Assembly: GCF_001558155.1 (NCBI RefSeq) | Contig: NZ_LOAS01000033.1 | Span: 1 to 45,808 of the forward strand | Length of the DNA: 45,808 nucleotides | From: Aliiruegeria sabulilitoris | Lineage (GTDB): Bacteria; Pseudomonadota; Alphaproteobacteria; Rhodobacterales; Rhodobacteraceae | Direction: 5' to 3' | In this document: positions 1 to 7,822 of the stretch, in pieces | Numbering within the stretch: position 1 is the first letter of the stretch | Layout of the letters: each line of letters starts with the position of its first letter | Position numbers and translations under genes: made by a program | Notes under the pieces: generated by a model | What the model was told of the DNA's origin: nothing | The model's input: the letters and a program-made list of their open reading frames with translations, nothing else | The model's database searches: none

Positions 1-42
1 TCACATCAATCCGCCTCTGGCTCCGCCATTTGTCAACATGAC
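1..42 (-). mobile_element. Terminal fragment of an IS5-like insertion sequence, left window edge
   Basis: The same sequence, inverted, occurs at 45764-45804. In both places it abuts CTAG (43-46 here, 45760-45763 at the right), which fits the CTAR target preference of the IS5 subgroup. The element body would lie outside the window. Here the end interrupts an IS3-type orfB. The two copies differ at the very edge of the window, so they may be different copies or branches of an assembly graph. Family assignment is inferred from the target site only. Confidence 0.5.
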
Positions 43-46
43 CTAG

Positions 47-220
47 CAACAAAGCAAACTGCTCGCGGATGTGTGCCAGTATCACCATGTCTTTGCGCTG
101 GCTCCGGCTCATCGGTCGACTGCGCCATGCCTGATAGCCCGGTGGACTTAGATCCATGATCTCGCACAACCGGTTCACGGGAACCTGATCTCGGTGCTCT
201 TCGACGAAAGCGCGCTTCAT
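47..220 (-). pseudogene. IS3-type transposase OrfB, 5' fragment
   Basis: Reading from the ATG at 220, the product begins MKRAFVEEHRDQVPVNRLCEI and continues MDLSPPGYQAWRSRPMSR, the N-terminal helical segment typical of IS3 OrfB. Homology stops at about codon 58, where the IS5-like terminus begins. The DDE integrase core is absent, so this copy cannot encode active transposase. Confidence 0.7.
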
Positions 221-258
221 TTGCTTCGTTCCACGAAGAACACGGTGGCCTTCGTCGG

Positions 259-283
259 GGAATTGATCCCCCGGATCAATTCC
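259..283. repeat. Perfect inverted repeat inside the broken orfA
   Basis: GGAATTGATC and its complement GATCAATTCC flank a 5-nt spacer. It lies where the orfA frame is broken. It may belong to a small insertion of about 40-45 bp, since the flanking parts of the orfA frame can be joined across it. That is inference; an intact relative is needed for comparison. Confidence 0.6.
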
Positions 284-557
284 TGATCCTCCTCAGTTTA
301 GTAAATCCCTCTCCCCCCTGGGGCGGCCGGTTCTTTCTGCGCAAATCAGCGATCTCACGCTCAAGGTCGGATTGCGCCGTCGGCTTCTCGGGGTACTTGC
401 GTTCCTGTTGTATCCACCGGCTCAGCGTTGAAAAGCCAACACCGAAGTCAGCGGCAACCTGCTTGCGTGAAAGCCCGCTCGTCAATGCTACCCGAACCGC
501 TTCAGCGCGGAACTCCGGGCTCGGTCGTGATGCCATGTCTGTTCTCCTTTGTGACAC
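276..557 (-). pseudogene. IS3-type transposase OrfA, frameshifted at the 3' end
   Basis: The product has a typical IS3 OrfA helix-turn-helix region (ALTSGLSRKQVAADFGVGFS, then LSRWIQQ), followed by the start of the coiled-coil region (DLEREIADLRRKN). The normal leucine-zipper end is lost. After RRKNR the frame runs into an unrelated tail, while the expected end (KATVFFVERSK) is read from about 257 down to 221 in another frame. It terminates in an ATGA overlap with orfB, as intact elements do. A 25-bp palindrome (259-283) sits at the disruption. Start is at 557, or at 536 for a shorter form. Confidence 0.7.
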
Positions 558-769
558 GATGCGTGCTCAAAGGAGCTGCACAATTCCGCGACAGGTCCAG
601 ACCGTCTCCTATGCTCAAACAGAAACCGAACCAGAGCCTCTGTTACAACGCGGCCCCAGAAGTCCGAAAAACTCTAACGACGGACATTCGTGAATTGGCC
701 GCATGGGCGATGCGGATATCGCTGTTGTAGGCTTTCGGCATTGAATGGAGTTTATGCTCAGGTACGTCG

Positions 770-3730
770 ATGAAATTGATCAGGTCTCTTCTGGTATTTC
801 TGATTCTTCCGGCGGCCGGCCTTTCGCAGGGCAGTAGCGACGATCCGAACTCACTCTTCGTCGAAGCACATCAGAAATTTGCCGTTACTGCCGAACTCGG
901 CGGCGCGACCCACTTCGAAATGCTGCGCGACATTGGTGCAATCCTGAAACGGATCGAAAAGGAATTTCCGGAGTCGACGCCTGCGCGCCTGATCCGTGAA
1001 GGCGGCGCGCTCGGCGGGATAGATCTTGCGGCCATTCGCGCTGTAAGCGACCTGCGTTCCCGGGAGATGCCGGATGCAACGAGACGGTCCATCGCCGCAA
1101 CCGCCGAACGTGCTTGCCGTAATCTGTCGGCGTCGTGCAAGGAAGACATCGGGGAGAGCCTTGAGGGAGTCATCGCAGCGGCGGTCTTTGCCGGACCGGG
1201 TAACAGGGCGGGCGCCTCCACGCATGGCGTGCTGTTCTCGGATCCCGCCAAGATCGCCGATCCGCTCATGCGCGTGGACGCATTTGCCGCGCTTTCCGAT
1301 GACCCCGGGTTTGCGGCCAGTGGTGAAACCTGGCGCCAGCTTCTTCTCAGCCAGGTCCAGACGGAAGATATCACGTCGAAGATCGCCGCGGATTTTGGTT
1401 TCGGCCTCGTGACAGCTGTCGTGACGGAGCTCCTGGCGGAAGCCCACGAGGCTGCCGGAAAGCGGCAGACGGCAGAGTTGGTGCGCTCATGGATTGCGCC
1501 ACTGGTCGATCTTGCGCAGCTGGAAATTGGTGTGGCCGGGAAGCCCGCCACGGGCGCGAGTCGGATCTGGGCGAAAGATTTCCTGGCCCTTGTGGAGATC
1601 AGCGCCCTGCAGCAAGCTGATACCGGCTACGACGCCACAACACGCCGGGCGCTGGACGACATTGCTGCCGATGCCGAGTCGATCCTTCGGACATTCCGGA
1701 CGGGCATGTTGACGGGCAGGTTGTTCGAGTCCAGCGGCCGAATCGGCTATCCGATCTGGCCGGAACTGGAAGAGGTTCTGCGCGATACTTTGGCGCAAAA
1801 ATACGAACTGCAAACATGGTGGCTCAAGAACAACGAGGCCGGAGACCTCGATGAGCTGACGTTCGTTCTGGACAATGCAAGGCGTTTCGTCACGCCTGCG
1901 ACGCCGACGCCGACGCCGACGCTGACGCAGAGCAACGGCAGCCATGGGGCCGCGGCGCCGACCGAGAAACCGGGGCGATGGGGCGTCGAGATCGTCAGCG
2001 GCCCGCACAACGTCCAGAACATTTCCAGCTGCGCCGGGCCCGATGCGGAGACTTGTTTCAGGCAGAAGGGTGTCTCGGAAGGCGGTGTCGCGTTCCTGAT
2101 TGCGAACGCGCTGACCGGTTTGAGGGCGCTTTGGGTGGACTCGTTCGAAGAACTGGGCCGGGTCGATCTGGCGCGGGCACGCAACATGACCAATCATCCT
2201 CGAACGGATCTGCTCCTGAATGGAGATCCCGCGCTCATCTATCCTCCGGCGCGGCCCCCTCGCGCCGCATTCACGGACCGAGCGAGCCAACGTCTGTTGC
2301 GCGCCTATCCCCAGACCCTGGTCCAGTTCAGCCATATCGCTGGTCACCGGAATCTGCCCTCCGGTTTCCAGCGCTTCATCCTGGAGGAAATGGTCAGCGA
2401 ATGCATGGGCTGCCCGACCCGCGGCATCGGATTGAGCTACCTGGACTTCGACAAAAGGGGCCGGCTCTTCGGCAGGCGGAATATCGGGATCGCGGCCCCG
2501 GGCGCCAAGCTCCAGTTTGACCCTGATGCCGAGAATGGCGGCGGCAGCGGCTGGGAACACGCTCAGTTCGAGCGCTATCCCGAGGCGCTGCAGTTCCGGT
2601 TGAACCGGATGGGATACGATGCCGGACCGATGGACGGCGTGCTCGGCGACCAGACGATCGAAGCATTGAAACGCTTCCAGTCCGAATGGTGCCTTACACG
2701 CAGCGGACGGCGCGACGAGGCAACGCTGGCGGCGTTGCGGTCGGCCGTGGGTCCGCAACCTGCCTTTTCAGAGGAAGGATGCCCCGACACGGGTGGCCGT
2801 CCCGGTCTGCTTGGGAAATACGAGCTGATGCAGCAGCCCTCGGAGATCAACTGCCAGATGGCGCCATTGGTGGTCGAAGCGGCGAAAGTGCTCTTCTACG
2901 AGAGCACTTGCCAGTTCGACAGCCCGATTCCGCGCGAGGCTGGCGAGCATCAGACCCAGGCGACCTGCAATGGTGAGGGAACCAACTGGCGGACAGCGTT
3001 CCGTTTCCGTAGGGAAACGGACGCGAGTCTGCGGATCGATCACCTTGACCGGGATGCCACGTCCTATTTCCGACCTTGTAGCATCGCCCCGCTACCGCCG
3101 GCCGATCCGGCGGTGTTTTCGAACGACGCCAAGGCACTTCAGTCGCGCCTGAGCGCACTGGGCTTCGATGCCGGGCCGGCGGATGGCTATCCCGGTCCGC
3201 AGACTCGCGAGGCATTGATGCGTTTTCAGCGCAGCCGCTGCCTGGCCCCGACCGGGCAACCGGATCTCGACACACGCAAGGCGCTCGCCACCGCCAAACA
3301 AGGCGGCGGCGAATGCGCGGGGATGCCGATGCCGGATGGAATTACCGCAAACACGCCACTTCGCACCGGCCTTTATGTCAACTCGAACTACTCCTGCGAA
3401 AGTGACGACCTGACTAGCAGCGCGGACATTTCCATGCGAATCGTCCGAGGGAGGTCGACGACCTTCAGCTACAACTTCCAATGTGAAACCCGCCGTACCG
3501 ACATTCGTGACGGAATTACGCAGTGGTCGGGGGAATGCGCGGACGGGTTGGTTCCGTTCGACGTCAAGTGGAAGCTCGACGTCGTGTCCAATACGGAGTT
3601 CATCGAAACGCAATCCGTGTTCGACTTCGTTGAAGTTGACGGCGTCCGTCAAAGCCCGAATGGGCAGAGATACATCCGGTGTCCCGATGACAGTTTCCAG
3701 GCAAGGGAATGGTCAAAGTGGTTTGAATAG
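770..3730 (+). CDS. Large exported protein: module A, Cys-containing region, two peptidoglycan-binding domains
   Basis: 986 residues with a clear signal peptide (MKLIRSLLVFLILPAAGLSQ). Residues about 25-95 form module A (NSLFVEA... AILKRIEKEFPES ...GGIDLAAIRA), shared with five other proteins in this window. A helical stretch follows, then a TPTPTPT linker near 375-385. Residues about 400-600 are paralogous to the C-terminal half of the protein at 5663-7822 (C.xxQG..., then CMGCPTRGIGLSYLDF against CRACEPVGIVSVETR). Two peptidoglycan-binding domains lie at about 605-665 and 785-845; each has the D..xG..T..A...FQ pattern and an unusual Cys after FQ (FQSEWC, FQRSRC). Cys-rich segments follow each. 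No catalytic motif is evident. It is the first gene of a same-strand run. Start ATG 770 is chosen for the signal peptide; the ribosome site is weak. Confidence 0.85.
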   Translation: MKLIRSLLVFLILPAAGLSQGSSDDPNSLFVEAHQKFAVTAELGGATHFEMLRDIGAILKRIEKEFPESTPARLIREGGALGGIDLAAIRAVSDLRSREMPDATRRSIAATAERACRNLSASCKEDIGESLEGVIAAAVFAGPGNRAGASTHGVLFSDPAKIADPLMRVDAFAALSDDPGFAASGETWRQLLLSQVQTEDITSKIAADFGFGLVTAVVTELLAEAHEAAGKRQTAELVRSWIAPLVDLAQLEIGVAGKPATGASRIWAKDFLALVEISALQQADTGYDATTRRALDDIAADAESILRTFRTGMLTGRLFESSGRIGYPIWPELEEVLRDTLAQKYELQTWWLKNNEAGDLDELTFVLDNARRFVTPATPTPTPTLTQSNGSHGAAAPTEKPGRWGVEIVSGPHNVQNISSCAGPDAETCFRQKGVSEGGVAFLIANALTGLRALWVDSFEELGRVDLARARNMTNHPRTDLLLNGDPALIYPPARPPRAAFTDRASQRLLRAYPQTLVQFSHIAGHRNLPSGFQRFILEEMVSECMGCPTRGIGLSYLDFDKRGRLFGRRNIGIAAPGAKLQFDPDAENGGGSGWEHAQFERYPEALQFRLNRMGYDAGPMDGVLGDQTIEALKRFQSEWCLTRSGRRDEATLAALRSAVGPQPAFSEEGCPDTGGRPGLLGKYELMQQPSEINCQMAPLVVEAAKVLFYESTCQFDSPIPREAGEHQTQATCNGEGTNWRTAFRFRRETDASLRIDHLDRDATSYFRPCSIAPLPPADPAVFSNDAKALQSRLSALGFDAGPADGYPGPQTREALMRFQRSRCLAPTGQPDLDTRKALATAKQGGGECAGMPMPDGITANTPLRTGLYVNSNYSCESDDLTSSADISMRIVRGRSTTFSYNFQCETRRTDIRDGITQWSGECADGLVPFDVKWKLDVVSNTEFIETQSVFDFVEVDGVRQSPNGQRYIRCPDDSFQAREWSKWFE

Positions 3731-3852
3731 CCGGGCTGCGACCGATTGCTCGTTTCGAAATAATCATTCGCGACCAACTGACGCGCGTCAAATGCCGGGT
3801 TTGTACCCCCTTATCCTTACTGCAAGCTGCAAATGGTAACGGCGGTATTGTC

Positions 3853-5676
3853 ATGGCTAAGATCTCGATTATCAAAACGGCTTTTCTGTTGGTTAAAAGA
3901 AAAAGGTGCGATTGTCGGCTGTCGCCACTGGCATTTCTTCTGGCAATCAGCTTGATGCATTTCTCGCCTGCATTTGCCCAGGACGAGGGCGCTGAAGCGA
4001 ACCTGCTCTTTGCAGAAACGGTCCGGCTGCACGCGGCCGCGTCGGATCTTGAGGGGGATGCGCGCCGAGACGTCCTGCGCGCTGTTCTGGAGCAGTTGCA
4101 ACGGATCGGCGAAGACTATCCGACCTCCATTCCCGGCAAGCGCATCGCCGCCGACGAAGCCCTCGGTGCGATCGATATTGCCGCGATACGGAAAGAGCTG
4201 GAGTCAACGGCAAGTGCCTCCGACAAGGACACGTCCAACGAGCCGATGGCCACCCCGCGAAAGCAGACCGCGGCAAACCCATCCAGTTCGACTAAGGGTC
4301 ATTTCGACCAGACGGTCCCATGGGAGAAGAATGCCCCCGCAGGCCCACGCCCCAGCAAGGACACGGCCACCAACCTGGACCTTGAGCAATGGCACCGCAC
4401 GGTGGTTCCAAACGGGTTCGCAGGCGTCGGTTTCGGTCATGGCGAGTTCCCGTCGATCGGCCAACGCACCCATCCGGGTGTCGATATCGTTGGCGATTGC
4501 GGTCTCGATGTCGTCGCCCCCTACCCGGGAACAGTCACGCGCACGGTGAAAGCGGGGGACGCGGATTACGAACTGGTCGGAAATGCCGTCCTGATCGATC
4601 ACGGCAAGGTTGAGGGCGTAGATACCTGGACTTTCTTCTCCAACCTGTCGGACACCCCCTTCGTCGAAGGCGGCGCTATCGCGCTCGGCACCGTCATCGG
4701 GCAGACCGGCGAAAGCCGCCACGCAACGGGCTGCCACCTGCATTTCGAGGTACGAAACTTCACCGGTCGCGGCGGGGTGGTGCATCCCGAGTGGAACCGG
4801 ATGCTGGCCTATGGTGACTGGAGCACCGACAGTGTCTTCCTGTCAGGGTGGACGGATCCCGAAGGCTGGCTGAAGGCGCGCGCCGTGGAACGGGCCATGA
4901 TCGCGTCTGGCGGCGCCGAGTTCGTCAGCAAGCTCGCCTATTACGCGCAGCCCCGCAACTTCGCCTTCCGCGGCAAGGAGGACCAGGGGCTTGATATGCG
5001 CATGAAACTCTCCGCGCATTGGGCGCCGGATGGCCTGCATGTGAGCATCGACAGTTTCATCGCCTCGTTCGTTCCAAAGGCAAAGATCAACCCGATCGGC
5101 AAGAACGACGTATTTACCACCGAGTTCCTGATCACCGCGAGCAAGAAATGCGATGGCTGCTCGGCGCTCCACTCCGAGCGTGTCCCTTCCGGCATGACTT
5201 TCGAGAATGGGCGCCTGTCGCGGCTCAAGGCACCGGTGCGTTTTATTGTCGGCAACGAGATGCTTCGAGACGCCGACCAGATCGGCGTGACCCTGGTCGG
5301 TGGCTGGAAGACAGTGTTCCTGTTCTCGGACGCTCTCGAACTGGCAGCCCCCTGGGAGGTCGCCCCCTTGCATCCGCGCACCAGTACCTGGCGGCGCACC
5401 CTGACAACAGCGCTACAGGAATGCCTGAAAGGGTCCGAAGATGTCACCAGCGCCGTTTCCATGCAGGTCCTGTTCGCTGTGGATGGACAACCGATCCCGA
5501 GTTCGTTCCTCTCCGGAAGCGCGATCAATGCGACGGACGAGCTACGCCGGAAGATCCTGTACTGCGCGACAGAGGGTTTCGATCTGCCGCGCCAGGAATA
5601 CGCGGACTGGAAATCGGTGAGCCTCGCCGTGAGACCCGGCACCGAAAAGGGAGAGACGCAGATTGTTCTGGAGTAA
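3853..5676 (+). CDS. Exported module A protein with an M23-type peptidoglycan endopeptidase domain
   Basis: 607 residues. The long N-terminal signal has a basic n-region (KRKRCDCR) and ends AFAQ near residue 43. Module A follows (ANLLFAETVRL... EQLQRIGEDYPTSIPGK ...GAIDIAAIRKEL). The M23/LytM-like domain covers about residues 190-320. The zinc ligands are visible: HxxxD as His207/Asp211 (HPGVD) and HxH as His295/His297 (HLHFE), so the enzyme should be able to cleave peptidoglycan cross-bridges. The remaining 280 residues are not recognised; they include a CDGC motif near 435. The stop overlaps the start of the next gene, so the two are probably co-translated. This is the only module protein in the cluster with a recognisable hydrolase domain. 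Confidence 0.88.
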   Translation: MAKISIIKTAFLLVKRKRCDCRLSPLAFLLAISLMHFSPAFAQDEGAEANLLFAETVRLHAAASDLEGDARRDVLRAVLEQLQRIGEDYPTSIPGKRIAADEALGAIDIAAIRKELESTASASDKDTSNEPMATPRKQTAANPSSSTKGHFDQTVPWEKNAPAGPRPSKDTATNLDLEQWHRTVVPNGFAGVGFGHGEFPSIGQRTHPGVDIVGDCGLDVVAPYPGTVTRTVKAGDADYELVGNAVLIDHGKVEGVDTWTFFSNLSDTPFVEGGAIALGTVIGQTGESRHATGCHLHFEVRNFTGRGGVVHPEWNRMLAYGDWSTDSVFLSGWTDPEGWLKARAVERAMIASGGAEFVSKLAYYAQPRNFAFRGKEDQGLDMRMKLSAHWAPDGLHVSIDSFIASFVPKAKINPIGKNDVFTTEFLITASKKCDGCSALHSERVPSGMTFENGRLSRLKAPVRFIVGNEMLRDADQIGVTLVGGWKTVFLFSDALELAAPWEVAPLHPRTSTWRRTLTTALQECLKGSEDVTSAVSMQVLFAVDGQPIPSSFLSGSAINATDELRRKILYCATEGFDLPRQEYADWKSVSLAVRPGTEKGETQIVLE

Positions 5677-7822
5677 GCGCCCCAAAGGGCTGCTTGCGGC
5701 CATGGTCTTGGCGGGGGCTTGTCTGCTTCCCGGATCGCTGCGGGCCAGCGAACAGGCGAACCTGCTCTTCATCGAAGCGCTGGAGATGTACCAGGCCGTC
5801 GAGGCCCGGACGGGCGAAGCGCGCCTCGATCTGCTGCGCAGCATTCAGGCGATCCTAGAGCGGATCGCACGCGACCACCCGGAATCCATTCCCGGCCAGA
5901 AGCTGCTGTCCGGAGAGGTGCTCGGGCCGCTCGACCCTGTCAGTATCGCTTTTGAACTTTCTCAGGCCGGCCCCTCCGCAGGCAGCATGACGCAAGCGGT
6001 GGACGATAAGGTTCAACCTCTCGGCGACGAACTGATGCGGGCGCGCTTTGCCGACAACTGCGCGCAGGCGCGGTTGACCGGACCGGACCCCGCCTGTCCC
6101 TATGTCGAGCAGAACAGTTGCAGCGGAGAGGGGTGCCGGACAACCGGTATCGTCATGGCGCGGCAGCGTTTTTCCACGTCCAGGCAGCCCGGCGGCGATG
6201 CAAGTTCGTTTACCGCGGGCGCCGGCGAGTATCTCGTGAACCTAGAAACGCGGATCTACACAGTACCCTGTCCGGGAACGGTTAAAAGCTCCTGGGAAGG
6301 CATCGCGCCGGGCACAGCGGTCCATCAACTGAGCTACGCGGGCGAGGGAACCTACAGGTTCCTTCTGGATGGCAAGATCCGGGCGCAAGGCGTCGAAGAT
6401 GGGATCGAACTCGCTTCGGGCTGCGAGCCGCGAAGCGAGGTCTGGCGCCGGCTGCGCAACGCCTCCGGGCTCGAGGGCTGGACGGAGAAGGATTTCGACG
6501 CCCTCCGTGGGCTCGACCGGTTTGGTGGCGATGACGATTTCATCGCCAGGGCGCCGGACTGGGCGCGACAAGAACTCACTCGGGCGGAAACCCGCACTGC
6601 GAGCGCCGCGTTCAAGTCGCGCTACTGTCGGGCCCCGGGTGCGACACTCTCCGGCGATGAGATCGCCTCGACCCTGCTGGGCGGGCGGATGAACATCGAA
6701 CTCGCCGGGCGGGTCGAGGGCAGATACTACCTGACCCGAAAGGGACCAAAGAGCGCGCGCGGCCTGATCGTCTTCTCCCAGGAGAACTTGCCCGAGGTAT
6801 CCGGAGAGGTGGAGGTCGTCGGCGACGTGCTGTGCCTTCGGCGAGACAGGGCCGCGGGCAATGCATGTGACCGGGTGCGTCGATGCGAGGATCATGGCGC
6901 GGACTCCTACATCCTCGAAAGCGTAACAGGCGATTTCAGCGCCCACCTGACCGGTGTGGAGCTGGCAGGAAGCGAATTGGCCCGCGAAATTGGCCCTCCG
7001 GGCGACTACCTTGTCAACTCCGGGATGACCGGATGGGATTTCGAGCGCTTCCTGCCCTGCGCAAGGGACGGCACACGCGCGCCCTTCACCGCCGAGTGCC
7101 TCGCCTCCCAAGGATTTCCCGAGGATGTCGCGCGCCGCTACGCGCGGCTTGGGCAGATCATGGAGCACGATGTCATCATCGAGGGCGTCCGCGATCTCGG
7201 GCGCTATCAGGTCCTGGATGCCTTTCACCCGAATTGGGCCAATTCCAACTCACAGCAATACCTGTTTCTCGAAGGCCGCCCCGTTGACTTCGACTTCGAC
7301 GGGGTTGATCGCGGCCTTGCGCAGCCTTGGAACGCGGAGGCCCGCAGGATCAAGCGATCCTACCCGAAGGCCCTGATCGATTTCGGCCGCGGACGGATCG
7401 TGTATTTCCGGTTGGAGCGTGGCGCGCCCGTTCTCTATCACAGCTTAACCATTCTGAACGGATGCCGGGCCTGCGAACCTGTCGGAATTGTCTCCGTCGA
7501 AACCAGAATGACTAACGGCAAACCTGACAGCCGGGCGATTGCCTGGAGCGTGCTGGAACCCGGGGAGTGGTCGCGACCCGGACCGGAAATCACCGATCTG
7601 CTCGACTTCTACGAGGACGACCCGAAAGCCCTCCAGGGAAGGCTTGGCAGTTCCGGATACAATCCCGGCCCGGTCGACGGGGTGATCGGCGCCCGGACCA
7701 GAAGGGCCCTGCGGGAATTCCAGCATGAGCATTGCATCGATCCGGTCGTCGGGCTGGATCAGAAAAGCGCGGAGGCGCTTTGGCGACGAAATGAGCTCTG
7801 GGGAGGGTGTCATGCTTCGTGA
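5663..7822 (+). CDS. Exported module A protein with C-terminal peptidoglycan-binding domain
   Basis: 719 residues from a TTG start at 5663, which overlaps the previous stop by 14 bp. GGGAGAG lies just upstream, and this start gives a proper basic n-region and signal peptide (MFWSKRPKGLLAAMVLAGA). The next ATG (5702) would remove the basic residues. Module A follows (ANLLFIEALEMYQ... AILERIARDHPESIPGQ). A Cys-containing middle region is not recognised. The region from about 440 to 640 is paralogous to residues about 400-600 of the protein at 770-3730. The C-terminal peptidoglycan-binding domain (about 652-712) has the same extra Cys (FQHEHC). Its stop overlaps the next gene by 11 bp. A non-enzymatic cell-wall protein is the simplest reading. 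Confidence 0.82.
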   Translation: MFWSKRPKGLLAAMVLAGACLLPGSLRASEQANLLFIEALEMYQAVEARTGEARLDLLRSIQAILERIARDHPESIPGQKLLSGEVLGPLDPVSIAFELSQAGPSAGSMTQAVDDKVQPLGDELMRARFADNCAQARLTGPDPACPYVEQNSCSGEGCRTTGIVMARQRFSTSRQPGGDASSFTAGAGEYLVNLETRIYTVPCPGTVKSSWEGIAPGTAVHQLSYAGEGTYRFLLDGKIRAQGVEDGIELASGCEPRSEVWRRLRNASGLEGWTEKDFDALRGLDRFGGDDDFIARAPDWARQELTRAETRTASAAFKSRYCRAPGATLSGDEIASTLLGGRMNIELAGRVEGRYYLTRKGPKSARGLIVFSQENLPEVSGEVEVVGDVLCLRRDRAAGNACDRVRRCEDHGADSYILESVTGDFSAHLTGVELAGSELAREIGPPGDYLVNSGMTGWDFERFLPCARDGTRAPFTAECLASQGFPEDVARRYARLGQIMEHDVIIEGVRDLGRYQVLDAFHPNWANSNSQQYLFLEGRPVDFDFDGVDRGLAQPWNAEARRIKRSYPKALIDFGRGRIVYFRLERGAPVLYHSLTILNGCRACEPVGIVSVETRMTNGKPDSRAIAWSVLEPGEWSRPGPEITDLLDFYEDDPKALQGRLGSSGYNPGPVDGVIGARTRRALREFQHEHCIDPVVGLDQKSAEALWRRNELWGGCHAS

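Larger units (their letters stand above)
47..580 (-). mobile_element. Broken IS3-family element (orfA plus 5' part of orfB)
   Basis: An orfA-like HTH protein and the first about 58 codons of an orfB-like transposase lie in the usual order on the minus strand. The left side is cut off by the IS5-like end at position 46. The right terminus is not exact; the element probably ends near 565-590, upstream of the orfA start. It is not autonomous: orfA is frameshifted and orfB lacks the whole DDE catalytic part. It borders the module-protein cluster that begins at 770. Confidence 0.7.
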
